DNA of 64,000 nt from the NCBI GenBank assembly GCA_049602155.1, contig JBMYRH010000005.1, positions 248,001 to 312,000 on the forward strand, in the 5' to 3' direction. Below, one piece after another: positions 35,623-45,202 of this stretch (position 1 is the stretch's first letter; every line of letters starts with the position of its first letter). This stretch comes from JBMYRH01 sp049602155 (GTDB lineage: Bacteria; Myxococcota_A; UBA9042; PHBI01; JBMYRH01). Position numbers and translations under genes: made by a program. Below the pieces are notes generated by a model. It searched no databases and was not told where the DNA came from. It saw only the letters and a list, made by a program, of their open reading frames with translations.

Positions 35623-37803
35623 ATGGACCATTTAGCGCGATCCACTTTTGCATGGGTTGTCGTCGTTTTGGGGCTTTTCGTTGGTGGAATTCATGGGTGT
35701 GGCGAGGGGCCGGAACCAGGTCCTGACGTCGCGGTGAACACTGACGCTGATGAAGATGCAGCGGTCGAATCGGGGTCCGAGACCGAGGAGGGGGCCGACG
35801 ACGGGGCGGGGAGCGGAGACGCGGAGACGGTTGACGTGGTCGAGCGTGACGGGCCGGATAGCGGCGGAGACACCGAGGTCGCCTTAGAGCGTCTCCCGAT
35901 GCCGGTCACGGTGACATTGGACGGGCTGCCCGCAGCCCAGACCTTGGTGGTTCAAGGGGGGAACCCTGAGCGCTGGATGACTGACGCTGAGGGCAAGGTG
36001 ACGATTGAAGTCGATCTCTTTGTTCCTGGGGACCATTTTGTCATGGCGTCTCACCCCGACGCACGAATCGCCGGTCAGAGCGTGTTCTACAAGGACCCGT
36101 TCTTTGAGGACACCGCTGAGGTGACGATCGAACTGACGCGGTTTGAGAACGTGGACAACGAGGCCTACGTCTTCAAGGATCCGGGTGAGCCGGGGCACAG
36201 CCATGTCATCGAGAAGTGCGCACATTGCCACCTGACGGTTGCCGACTCCTGGGGCGGTTCTGTGCACCGCGTGATGGCGAAGAACCCCGTGACCCACGAC
36301 ATCTACGAGGGCACTGCGTCGGGGACGGACACTGAAGCAGCGTGTGCGTCGCGCGGCGGGACATGGATGGAGGACGTTCACCCCAGCACAGGCGAAGCAC
36401 GCTTTAGGTGCAAGGTCACCGATGGGGTTGTGGATCACGGCATCACCGGGGGCTGTGCGGATTGTCACGCCCCCGGTATCGATGGCGCTGTCGGGGGGCG
36501 TGACCTGCGTGATGCGAAGGGGCGCTCCTATGACGAGGGTGCCCACTGTGACGTATGTCACCACGTGGAGTCAGTGGATCTTACGTTGGACCCAGGGGTC
36601 GCTGGGAGCCTTCGTATCTTGCGGCCGAGCGAGGAGGCGCCGTTCCCCGGGGTCGGAGAGTGGCACCCTTTGACCTTCTGCCCAAACCCGGACAACGCCA
36701 ACAAGTTGATGAGCTGTGTTCAGCGCGATCATTTTCGCCAGTCATCGTTCTGCGGTGGTTGTCACGAACACGAGCAGGCGGTGCTCGTGCCGGGAGCGAG
36801 CATCGACGCTGCGCGGTGGCCCGAGGGCAAGTTGCCGATCCAGTCGACGTTTACCGAGTGGTCAGAGAGCGCTTTGGCGGCCGTGGTCTCGTGCCAGGGG
36901 TGTCACATGCCCGGGGCACCAGAGGAGGTCGTGAATGGCGCCGACCTTCAAGCCTTTAGTGGGGATAATACGGGGATCACAGGCGGGTGGCCGCGCCCAC
37001 CTGGTAGCGTTCACCTCCACAGTTGGCCAGGGCCTCGCAGCGATGAGGGGTCAAAGTTGGCGAGCCCGCTCTCGTTAAACATCTCTCAGTCGGTGACGGG
37101 GAGTGAACTGAGCGCGTCCGTGACGGTCACCAACAACGGCGCCGGTCATTCGGTACCCACGGGCGAGCCGCTGCGAGCCGTCCTCTTGATTGTGACGGCT
37201 GAGTGCGAGGGAGTGGCTCTCTCGGCGACAGGCGGCGATGCCATCCCTGATATCGGAGGTGCCTACGCGATGAAGACGAGTGATGCCGATTGGAGTACAT
37301 GGCCAGCAGCCAAGGTAGGCCAGGTGGTCCGCGTCGTGACTCGACCTGGCGGCTATCACGACTACACGGGCTTTGGGCCCTTTGGCGATGGCACGTTCGA
37401 CTCTGCACAGAAAGGGATGCCTGTGGAGCATGTCGTTGGGGAGTCGGTCATCGAGGCCATCGTGGATGGCGTCATCACCTTCGAGAGCCCCTTGCCCACA
37501 GGAGACGTGGCGTACTTGGTTGACGCGAACGCCCACGCGGGGGCATCCGGCTTCGCCTTCGCGCGCGTCACGGTCGGCGCGGAGGGGGCGCGCATGGTGC
37601 ACCACTACGCTGCGACGGATATCGCGAGCGATAACAGGTTGGCGGCAGGTGGAGCCTGGACCTCCGAGCATCGCTTCAATACGACGTGTGAAGCCCCTGT
37701 GCTGACTGCGCGCCTCGTGCATCGCGCGCTCCCTTTACATCTCGCTGTTGAGCGCGGCTGGGAGCTTCGGGACCAGACCATGGTGACCGCCACCTCGCCC
37801 TAA
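35623..37803 (+). CDS. Multiheme c-type cytochrome lipoprotein (five CxxCH motifs)
   Basis: About 726 residues. A signal-like segment ends GGIHGC, followed by an acidic Asp/Glu/Ala/Gly linker and a small beta domain. Five heme-binding motifs follow: CAHCH, CADCH, CDVCH, CGGCH and CQGCH, with distal His-rich context (HGITGG, HHVE, HEHE). The layout resembles cytochrome c554-like multiheme proteins. The C-terminal third is beta-rich (SASVTVTNNGAGHSVPTGEPLRAVLLIV) and may be an Ig-like or docking domain. Expected on the periplasmic or outer face of the outer membrane in electron transfer. ATG 35623 preferred; GTG 35614 possible. Divergent from the selenoprotein gene with about 117 bases between starts. 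Confidence 0.88.
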   Translation: MDHLARSTFAWVVVVLGLFVGGIHGCGEGPEPGPDVAVNTDADEDAAVESGSETEEGADDGAGSGDAETVDVVERDGPDSGGDTEVALERLPMPVTVTLDGLPAAQTLVVQGGNPERWMTDAEGKVTIEVDLFVPGDHFVMASHPDARIAGQSVFYKDPFFEDTAEVTIELTRFENVDNEAYVFKDPGEPGHSHVIEKCAHCHLTVADSWGGSVHRVMAKNPVTHDIYEGTASGTDTEAACASRGGTWMEDVHPSTGEARFRCKVTDGVVDHGITGGCADCHAPGIDGAVGGRDLRDAKGRSYDEGAHCDVCHHVESVDLTLDPGVAGSLRILRPSEEAPFPGVGEWHPLTFCPNPDNANKLMSCVQRDHFRQSSFCGGCHEHEQAVLVPGASIDAARWPEGKLPIQSTFTEWSESALAAVVSCQGCHMPGAPEEVVNGADLQAFSGDNTGITGGWPRPPGSVHLHSWPGPRSDEGSKLASPLSLNISQSVTGSELSASVTVTNNGAGHSVPTGEPLRAVLLIVTAECEGVALSATGGDAIPDIGGAYAMKTSDADWSTWPAAKVGQVVRVVTRPGGYHDYTGFGPFGDGTFDSAQKGMPVEHVVGESVIEAIVDGVITFESPLPTGDVAYLVDANAHAGASGFAFARVTVGAEGARMVHHYAATDIASDNRLAAGGAWTSEHRFNTTCEAPVLTARLVHRALPLHLAVERGWELRDQTMVTATSP

Positions 37804-37907
37804 CGGCTACAAATGTGCAGACTCGGGTGTCGACAGACGTGCTCTTCGGACAGCCGCCGCCTCGCTGAGAGTGGTGCGTCCCGGGGGGGCCTGTCAGGAG
37901 GTGGCCC

Positions 37908-38747
37908 TTGAGTCTGAGTGAAGAGCTGGCCAGCGCTGTGGCTGAGGGGCGCATGTCGGGTCGCATTTGGCTCTACAGCAACTACCACTGCAACTTGGCC
38001 TGTCGTTACTGCCTCACGGAGTCTGGACCCAAGGTCCCCCAGCGTCTCCTCGGTCGGGAGGAGATGATCGCCATCGCCGATGAGGCTCTCGCGCTCGGGT
38101 TCGAGAGCCTTGGAGTCACGGGGGGAGAGCCGATGCTCCTCCCCGACATTGTCGAGATACTCGATGACCTTGCGCAGCGTTTACCGGTCACGGTCCTGAC
38201 GAACGGCACCCTGTTCTCCGCCAAGCGGCTTGAGGCGCTGCGCCACCTGGCTGGCCGAGATATCAGCTTCCAGCTCTCTCTCGATCGTCCGGACGCCAAC
38301 AGCAATGACGCGATGCGCGGCCCAGATAACTTTGCGAAGGTCGTGGCAGCCGTCCCAGCTCTCCTCGGCCTTGGCTTCACAGTGCGCATCGCGACGACTT
38401 TGGAGAGTCAGAGCGCGGATGAGGGCCAACGACTCAAGAGGCTCGTCGCAGGTCTTGGGGTCCCTGACGAAGACCATGTGGTTCGTAAGGTCGTCGATCG
38501 CGGTCGCGCAGGGGTGGAGGAGATGGGGCAGACGGCGCCGCTTGAGCAGATGCCGCCCGAGCTCACCATTACGAAGGCTGGGGCGTTTTGGTCGCCTTTC
38601 GGTCCGACGTATCGCGACGGACGCTTGGAGACGGACCTCCGCGTCTCTCGTGTGTACAGGCCTTTGAGTGGACCACTGCGTGTCATCTTGAAGCGGCTCA
38701 AAGAGAGCGCGCTGCTGGAGCCCGAGGAGCGCTCAGGTTTCGTCTGA
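37908..38747 (+). CDS. Radical SAM protein, compact form
   Basis: A 279-residue radical SAM enzyme with the cluster motif CNLACRYC (Cys28, 32, 35), GVTGGEPML as the GGEP motif, and VTVLTNGTL and FQLSLDRPD in the barrel. No extra Cys cluster (SPASM) is visible at the C-terminus. TTG start with AGGAGG six bases upstream, a strong site that fixes the start. Substrate unknown. Convergent with another radical SAM gene 58 bases on. Confidence 0.88.
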   Translation: MSLSEELASAVAEGRMSGRIWLYSNYHCNLACRYCLTESGPKVPQRLLGREEMIAIADEALALGFESLGVTGGEPMLLPDIVEILDDLAQRLPVTVLTNGTLFSAKRLEALRHLAGRDISFQLSLDRPDANSNDAMRGPDNFAKVVAAVPALLGLGFTVRIATTLESQSADEGQRLKRLVAGLGVPDEDHVVRKVVDRGRAGVEEMGQTAPLEQMPPELTITKAGAFWSPFGPTYRDGRLETDLRVSRVYRPLSGPLRVILKRLKESALLEPEERSGFV

Positions 38748-38805
38748 GCGTGAGGTCAGCGACTCAGGCTGAGTCGGCTCCCTGACCTCGCGCGAGGTCT
38801 TTCTT

Positions 38806-40101
38806 CTAAGCGTCGAGGGTGCGTAACCCACGCTCACCGAAGCGCTCGAGGTATTCGCGGCGGACACCAAGGCACATGGGTCTGCGTGCGCAGTCGCTGC
38901 ATGCTTCACCGAAGTCACGCCCGGACAGATCCGCAGTGGCAAAGTCGCTGGCCCTAGAGTGCATCTGCAGTCGTGGCTCTTCTGCGACGATGCATGGCGG
39001 GAAGCCGCAGGAGCCCCCGGTTGAGACGGTTAGCCCGGCATCGAGGAGGGTGGTGCAGGCTGCTAGGAGAGAGGGGCGGACGCGCTCTAATGAGACCTGC
39101 TTCTCTGCGTAGTGCGCGCCATCCCAGGCGCTCGATGGGTGCGAGTAGATCACTTGATGGATGGCCGCGTCGGCGCGTGATGCGAAGCGCCGAACGATGA
39201 ACTCCGCGTGAGCTTTGAGCGTGTCCACGTTGTCTCGGTCGACGACGCAGTTGAGGGCGACCAACAAGCCGGCCTCAAGGGCGGCCTCCGTGCCCGCGAC
39301 CGTCCCCTCCCAGGTCCCCGGGGCTCGGGTCATCTTGTCGGAGGTTCGCGGGTCGGCGCTGTGCAACGAGATGAGAGCTTTGCTCATCCCTCGCGCCATG
39401 AGATCGCTGAGGTAGCTCGCCTTGCGAAATCGAATCGCGTTGGTCTCAAGGCCGACCTCCATACCGTGAGTTTGGGCGGCATGGGTGATGAGCGCCGGGA
39501 GCGACTTGTAGAGGGTGGGCTCACCACCCGAGAAGATGAGGTTCGTCACGCCCTGTGAAGCGAAAGCGTCAATCCAGGCTTTGCAGGTCGCTGTGTCGGG
39601 TTCAGGCCAACTGCGTGACTGCCAACAGAACGCGCAGTCCTGATTGCAACGGAACCCAAGTCGAATGATGCCGTAAGGACGACCACGCCCCATCGAGATC
39701 TGCCTTAGCGCCTCGTCTCGCAGCCCGTCTAGGCGCCACAAGGCGTTGAGGTCCTCCTCGAGCCACGAGAGATCGGCTTGTTCGAGGCGCTTTCGGAGTC
39801 CCTTAAGCTGCTGGGCTCTTTCCGGCGATTCGTAAGGATCACTTCCGTCATCACCGCGACCATAGGAGACCCCAAGCCCCGACGTCTCGAACCAGCGTGG
39901 GCCTTGATAAGACGGACCATGGATGTGGAGCTTCAGGCCCCCCGAGTTCACGGTGAGCCTCCAGGGCTCGTCTCCCCTTGGTGCTGGGGGCGAAGCGATC
40001 TCAAGGTCCCCCAAGGCGGCCCCGAGGCGCTCTTCGAGTGCGGCCTTGAGCGCCTCTGTGCGGCGCGCTACCCACCGAGTTTCAGGCGCAGATTGGGACA
40101 T
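38806..40101 (-). CDS. Radical SAM protein with C-terminal auxiliary-cluster cysteines
   Basis: A 431-residue protein. Residues 1-140 are an unassigned N-terminal domain. The radical SAM motif is CNQDCAFC (Cys152, 156, 159), followed by IFSGGEPTL and ALISLHSADP. The C-terminal region has CGFPPC and then CSDCARRPMC, a spacing like SPASM or twitch auxiliary Fe-S clusters. Such proteins modify peptides or small molecules. No obvious peptide substrate gene adjoins. Convergent with the 279-residue radical SAM gene. Confidence 0.88.
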   Translation of the reverse strand: MSQSAPETRWVARRTEALKAALEERLGAALGDLEIASPPAPRGDEPWRLTVNSGGLKLHIHGPSYQGPRWFETSGLGVSYGRGDDGSDPYESPERAQQLKGLRKRLEQADLSWLEEDLNALWRLDGLRDEALRQISMGRGRPYGIIRLGFRCNQDCAFCWQSRSWPEPDTATCKAWIDAFASQGVTNLIFSGGEPTLYKSLPALITHAAQTHGMEVGLETNAIRFRKASYLSDLMARGMSKALISLHSADPRTSDKMTRAPGTWEGTVAGTEAALEAGLLVALNCVVDRDNVDTLKAHAEFIVRRFASRADAAIHQVIYSHPSSAWDGAHYAEKQVSLERVRPSLLAACTTLLDAGLTVSTGGSCGFPPCIVAEEPRLQMHSRASDFATADLSGRDFGEACSDCARRPMCLGVRREYLERFGERGLRTLDA

Positions 40102-40254
40102 CCGAGGCGTTGAACTCCTTGCATTCGCTGGCCATGATAGCCGGTCCGGGGGGGCACGCCCACTGCTCTATCTGCGTGGGCCGTCGAACTGCAGTTGTGA
40201 GCGAGATGGGTAAGTGGCTATGGTGCTGACGACTCGTTATGGGGTGGCCCTGTC

Positions 40255-41556
40255 ATGTCCGTCGAAGCGCAGGGTAGAAACTGGTGGCGAGACCTTGTCC
40301 TCCCGGCGGGTCCCAGCGACGTCGCGTTAGACCGATATCGGACCCTGGCGAAGATGCGCCTGCTCCTAGCCTTGCCCTTCGCCATGCTGATGACGGATCT
40401 GCACCTGCAGCGAGCCCTCGAAGATGCGTGGCACCCCGAGGCGGGGTGGCGTGCATGGGCGGCGCACTTTACGCTGATGGTGCTCTACTTTGTTGTGAAC
40501 GTCGCGCTCCTGCAGATGACGCGCCCCGGCAATGAGCGCTCGCGGGAGAGGCTTTACCAAGTGAACTCGCTCGCCATCCTTTGTGAGATTGGGACCAACC
40601 AATCGAGCATGGTGGGGTTCGGGAGCTTTGCCTCTTACGCGCCGATTTACATCATCTTGCTGGTGGCAGGTTACTGCGCGCTCTTTGATTACCGAACGGC
40701 GCTGACGACGTGCATCTTGGCGATCCTCAGCTTCTTACTCTTCTCGACGCTTGAGTTGTGGGGGACTTGGCCAGTCGGCCCGCTGCTGCCGGCTCCGGTG
40801 GTGGACAGCTATTGGCATGAACCCGAGAACGCTCATCGCGCGATCTTCTCGATCGTCTTTGTCTGCATTGTCACCTTCCTCCTCTGCAACTTCGCGGTGA
40901 ACCAGAAGCTTCGACTTCACCAGTATGTGACGCGCTCTGTGCTTCAGCGCTATCTCCCCCCTGCGCTCGTGGACCGAGCAGCGGCTGGCGAGTTGAAGCT
41001 AGATGCAGCCCCGGAGCGTCGCATGGTGACGATCATGTTTACCGACATCTGTGGCTTTACAAGGTTGTCTGAGCAGCTGGGCCCGGAGAAGGTCGGGGAC
41101 CTCCTTAACGAGGTGTTAGGCCAAGTCGCGGACCTGGCTCATCGGTATGAGGCCACCGTAGATAAGTTCATCGGCGACTGTGCGATGGTCGTGTTTGGTG
41201 CCCCCGAAGCTCTCCCACCGGCCGAGCAAGTCAGACGCGCCGTGGCTCTGGCTGCAGACATCCATGCGCTAATCCCTGGCATCGGGGAGGCTCATGCACT
41301 GCAGGCCCGTACTGGGATCAACACTGGGGAGGTCGTCGTTGGGAACTTCGGCTCAGCGAATCGATCGGATTACACGGTCATCGGCCCGCCGGTGAACATC
41401 GCAGCGCGCCTCGAGAGCAAAGCTGGGCCTGGGAGAATCCTGCTTGGGCAAGACGCCGTCGCGCACCTCGAAGACCGCTCCAAGTTGAGTTCTGCCGGGA
41501 TGTTAGAGCTCAAGGGGATGAGCGCGCCGGTGGAGGGCTGGTTCTTCACACCGTGA
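40255..41556 (+). CDS. Membrane class III adenylate/guanylate cyclase
   Basis: A 433-residue protein. Residues about 35-225 hold several hydrophobic helices (LLLALPFAMLM, FTLMVLYFVVNVALL, YAPIYIILLVAGYCALF, IFSIVFVCIVTFLLC). The catalytic domain starts near 260: VTIMFTDICGFTRLSEQ (first metal Asp), VDKFIGDCAMVVFGAPE (second metal Asp), RTGINTGEVVVGNFGS and VIGPPVNIAARLE. It should make a cyclic nucleotide at the inner face of the membrane. Purine specificity cannot be read with certainty. Confidence 0.93.
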   Translation: MSVEAQGRNWWRDLVLPAGPSDVALDRYRTLAKMRLLLALPFAMLMTDLHLQRALEDAWHPEAGWRAWAAHFTLMVLYFVVNVALLQMTRPGNERSRERLYQVNSLAILCEIGTNQSSMVGFGSFASYAPIYIILLVAGYCALFDYRTALTTCILAILSFLLFSTLELWGTWPVGPLLPAPVVDSYWHEPENAHRAIFSIVFVCIVTFLLCNFAVNQKLRLHQYVTRSVLQRYLPPALVDRAAAGELKLDAAPERRMVTIMFTDICGFTRLSEQLGPEKVGDLLNEVLGQVADLAHRYEATVDKFIGDCAMVVFGAPEALPPAEQVRRAVALAADIHALIPGIGEAHALQARTGINTGEVVVGNFGSANRSDYTVIGPPVNIAARLESKAGPGRILLGQDAVAHLEDRSKLSSAGMLELKGMSAPVEGWFFTP

Positions 41557-41682
41557 GCTTTGTGCCGTGCGTGGTGACCACTCGGGAATAGGGTAGGGGC
41601 GTGAGCGCCTTGTGCTCGGCCGAAGCTGTGATAAGCGTGGCCGCGTCCGGTTGAGCAGATGCACACACGCGAAGGGAGCCCC

Positions 41683-42669
41683 ATGAGGACCTGGACCGAG
41701 GAAGAACTCACGAGCCACGGTGTCGCGCTAAGCGATGAGGGGTTGCATCCATACGCCCCTGGTGACTCGGCGTGGAATGAGTCGCTCTTCTTCGATTGGA
41801 TCGACGCTGAGAGCGGTTGGGCTGGGCACTGCCGAATCGGCCGCCACACGGGGCTCGGACATTTGTGGGTGTGGGTGTATCTCTACGACGGTGAGCGCTG
41901 GGTGGGCTTTGACGAGCCCGCCCTCGACCTTGAGTTGATGTCTGACGAGGGCTGGGCCTACGAGAGCGAGCAGCTCTCACTGTCTTGGCGCGTTGACGCG
42001 CCGCTGTCGCGAAGCACCCTCGAAGTGAGCGGACGGGGGAGGGTGCTCGAGGGGACCGACCCCGGCGATGCGTGCGCTTTTGCGCTCGCGCTGACCTTCG
42101 ATGCGGCTGGCCCCGCACACGGCATGGCGGCGAGGCGGGTGAAGGCGCGAGACGGAGCGACCTACGACGCCGGACGCTACGAGCAGCCTTGCGACGTGTC
42201 GGGAGTCATGACGCTGGACGCCGTCACGCGGTCAATTCGCGGCCGTGGTGAGCGCGATCATTCCTGGGGGCCCCGGCATTGGGCGATGCAGTGGCTCTTC
42301 TTAGTCCTTGAGGGTGAGACCCTGCGTGCCCAGTGCACCGAGGTGCTCATCGGAGGAGCCATGCGCATCTGTGTCGGGTACGTGTTGCGAGACGCGATGG
42401 CCCAAGTCAACGATGCCCGTTTTGAGCTCACTTATGCCGACGAGGCTGAGGTCCTAGTGCCCTTTGAGGGGACCGTGGCCGTCGACAGCGACGGGGGCGG
42501 TCTCGTGGGACGTGTGATCCCCATCAGCGGCGTCGCACTCAACGACGGGCACTGCCTCCCAGAGGGCGTTCGGTCCATTTACCGCCGGAACCTCGTGCGT
42601 TTCGAGCCTGCGGATGGGGGGCCACCCATCATGGGTTGGATGGAGACCCACCGTCTGGTCTCCGCGTGA
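41683..42669 (+). CDS. AttH/DUF7064-like protein
   Basis: About 328 residues of beta-rich sequence in two halves. The diagnostic segment is RGRGERDHSWGPRHW in the middle, as in the DUF7064/AttH-like (CrtC-type lipocalin-like) proteins. ATG 41683 has GAAGGGAGCC upstream; the longer frame from 41659 is unlikely. The stop overlaps the GTG of the following gene, so the two are co-translated and probably act on the same hydrophobic or small-molecule substrate. That last point is inference. Confidence 0.72.
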   Translation: MRTWTEEELTSHGVALSDEGLHPYAPGDSAWNESLFFDWIDAESGWAGHCRIGRHTGLGHLWVWVYLYDGERWVGFDEPALDLELMSDEGWAYESEQLSLSWRVDAPLSRSTLEVSGRGRVLEGTDPGDACAFALALTFDAAGPAHGMAARRVKARDGATYDAGRYEQPCDVSGVMTLDAVTRSIRGRGERDHSWGPRHWAMQWLFLVLEGETLRAQCTEVLIGGAMRICVGYVLRDAMAQVNDARFELTYADEAEVLVPFEGTVAVDSDGGGLVGRVIPISGVALNDGHCLPEGVRSIYRRNLVRFEPADGGPPIMGWMETHRLVSA

Positions 42670-45050
42670 GCGCGCTGCTCTCGCTTCGAAGCACCCCCTT
42701 AGCCACCCTTGAGGAAGCCGGGGCGGGCGGGAAGGCGTTAGGCTTGGCGCGGCTGCACGCGCTCGGACTGGATGTCCCCGAGGCGTACGTCTTGGTCGAC
42801 GGGCAGGGGGCGGATGGCGTTGATTGGGGCGCTGCAGCCAGTTGGCTGTGTGAGGCCCCGCTGGCGGTGAGGTCGTCATCTGCCGCAGAGGATGGTGCGG
42901 AGCGCTCGTTTGCTGGCCAGTATGAGAGCGTCCTCAACGTTCAGGGTGAGGCGGCGCTGCGTGCCGCGATCCAGCGGTGCCTCGCCTCGGTGCAGAGCGC
43001 GCGGGCAGACGCTTACAGCGCTGCGGGCTTGGAGGGAGGCCCTGTTGATACGATGGCGGTCGTCATCCAGCGGATGATTCAGCCTACGGCGGCGGGGGTG
43101 CTCTTCACTGCCGACCCGACCACAGGGCGTCGGGATAGGATCGTGTTGGACGCCGTACCTGGCCTTGGAGAGGCGCTTGTAAGCGGCGAAGTTGACCCCG
43201 ACCACGTCCTCGCGGACCCCGAGGGAGAGGTGCTCGTGCGCACCCTACCAGACACCGGTCCTGTCTTAACCGCATCCCAGATAAAGGCGTTGGTGCTCGC
43301 CGCCAGAGGGATCGAGGCCGAGATGGGGCAGCCCATTGATCTTGAGTGGGCGATCGATGAGGGCGGGACCCTCTGGTGGCTTCAAGCGCGCCCTATCACG
43401 ACACTGCCGCTCCCCCTGCAAGGGGCCGACACGGTCGATGTCGACCCTGAGCACGTCTACACCCGCTGCAACATCGGAGAGATGATGCCGGGGGCAGTCA
43501 CACCGCTGACCTTGTCCGTGACCGTGCGCGGGATCGATTACGGCATCCAGGCGATGCAGGTGGCCGTGGGGGTGAGGCGCGCGATCGAGGATCGAGCGGT
43601 GTTTACCGCGACCTTTGGCGGGCACATCTTCCTGAACCTGAGCGCCTTTGGGGCGATGGTCTTGGGCGTCGCAGGATCGAACACCGAGCGCCTCTGCAGA
43701 GCCGTGTGTGGACGGCCGCTCGAAGAGCTTCAACTCGGCTCTCCAGCGCCGTGGTGGCGACGTGCGCTTAATGGCGTCCGATACGGCCTATATTTGTTAA
43801 GCGCCCCGAGGCATCGCGCTGCTCTGGCGAGGGATCTCGCGGCCTTTAAGGTGCCTGAACTGAACGAGCCTGCTGAGATGTTCGCGTGGATCGACGGGCA
43901 GCTTCCAGTGCTCTACCGCGCATATGACCACCACATGACATCCTCGGCGGTCTCGGGCGCGTTGGTCCCAGCGCTCCTTGAGATCCTGAGCGGAGGGGCG
44001 CCGCCGACCAATGCGCACGAAGCGCTCTGCGCAGCCTTGTTGACCGCAGGCGCAGATGAGCAGGTAGAGAGCTTGGATTTGGCCGCGGGGGTCGGGGAGA
44101 TGGCGCAGGTGTTTCGCCGAGATCCCGAGGTGATGTCGCAGCTCTCCCAGGGAAGCGCATGTGAGACGGCGGAGTGGCTCTCCTCATACGTGGGACAGAG
44201 CGGTGAGGCATGGCGCGACTATATGGGGCGGCATGGCCATCGCTCTTTGCGTGAGCTCGAGCTTCGGCAGGCAGAGTGGGGCTATGACCCGACGCCTGTC
44301 ATCGCGAGCGTGCAAGTGGCTGTGAGGGCCGAGACCCCACCCGTCGTTCGGTCCACTCCCTCCGAAGCAAAGGGGGCAGGTGGTGCAGCGCGCTGGGTGG
44401 CTGCGCGTGCGCGCCGCGCCGCGGCAAAACGCGAAGAGACGAAGTCATCGCTCGTCGCTTTGACCACGCGCTTCAAGGCCGCATACCGAGGTCTCGGTGC
44501 ACGCTTAGTGGCGGCTGGAGCGCTGACAGATGTCGACCAAATCTTCTTCCTGAGCCACGAGGAGGTCGGCGAGGTTGTCCACGGGCGGCTTGACGCCCAT
44601 GCGTTGACGACTGCGCGTCGGGACTTGCTGGTCTATCAGAGCCGCCTCGGGTTCCCTGAGGTCTTTGTAGGGCGCGGGATCCCAGAGGATCCTTTGCCCC
44701 CTGGGGAAGCGCCGGAGGGCGGGTTTGTTGGGAAGGCCGTGAGCCCAGGGCGCGCGGAAGGCTTTGCGCGGGTCGTTACTCGGCTCGACCAGCTTCAGGA
44801 GGTGCGGCCTGGTGAGATCCTCATCGCGACCGTAGTCGATGTCGGGTGGACACCGTGTTTCCCGCTGATCGCAGGGCTCGCGACAGAGATCGGGAGCGCG
44901 GTGTCTCATGGCTGTGTCGTCGCGCGGGAGTTCGGGCTCCCCGCGATGGTCGGTCTGCGGGGCGTCACCCAGGTCGTCGAGACCGGGCAATGGGTGGTTT
45001 TGGATGCGGACTGCGGCATCCTTGAAGTCCATGATGAGGCGCCCAGCTAG
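42666..45050 (+). CDS. PEP-synthase / rifampicin-phosphotransferase-like enzyme
   Basis: A 794-residue protein. The N-terminal ATP-grasp domain shows AVRSSSAAEDGAERSFAGQYESVLNV, AGVLFTADPTTGRRD and IDLEWAID with LQARPITTL. A long, divergent middle domain (about 300-690) precedes the C-terminal phosphohistidine domain, where SAVSHGCVVAREFGLPAMVG carries the swivelling His. The order ATP-domain, middle, His-domain without a C-terminal PEP barrel is that of rifampicin phosphotransferase and related small-molecule phosphotransferases. GTG start overlaps the AttH-like gene stop. Substrate unknown. Confidence 0.86.
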   Translation: MSALLSLRSTPLATLEEAGAGGKALGLARLHALGLDVPEAYVLVDGQGADGVDWGAAASWLCEAPLAVRSSSAAEDGAERSFAGQYESVLNVQGEAALRAAIQRCLASVQSARADAYSAAGLEGGPVDTMAVVIQRMIQPTAAGVLFTADPTTGRRDRIVLDAVPGLGEALVSGEVDPDHVLADPEGEVLVRTLPDTGPVLTASQIKALVLAARGIEAEMGQPIDLEWAIDEGGTLWWLQARPITTLPLPLQGADTVDVDPEHVYTRCNIGEMMPGAVTPLTLSVTVRGIDYGIQAMQVAVGVRRAIEDRAVFTATFGGHIFLNLSAFGAMVLGVAGSNTERLCRAVCGRPLEELQLGSPAPWWRRALNGVRYGLYLLSAPRHRAALARDLAAFKVPELNEPAEMFAWIDGQLPVLYRAYDHHMTSSAVSGALVPALLEILSGGAPPTNAHEALCAALLTAGADEQVESLDLAAGVGEMAQVFRRDPEVMSQLSQGSACETAEWLSSYVGQSGEAWRDYMGRHGHRSLRELELRQAEWGYDPTPVIASVQVAVRAETPPVVRSTPSEAKGAGGAARWVAARARRAAAKREETKSSLVALTTRFKAAYRGLGARLVAAGALTDVDQIFFLSHEEVGEVVHGRLDAHALTTARRDLLVYQSRLGFPEVFVGRGIPEDPLPPGEAPEGGFVGKAVSPGRAEGFARVVTRLDQLQEVRPGEILIATVVDVGWTPCFPLIAGLATEIGSAVSHGCVVAREFGLPAMVGLRGVTQVVETGQWVVLDADCGILEVHDEAPS

Positions 45051-45202
45051 GCTCCTGCGGGGCGCTTAAAGGGCATCGTGGAGCGTACGGAACGGGCTCA
45101 GGCTGCGGTGTCGAGGGCCCGGCCTGGCTGTTGGTGACAGGCAGGCCGACGCCGAAGCGCTGTGCCTCTCCATGGCGCCTGCGCACTCGGTGACTGTGGC
45201 AC

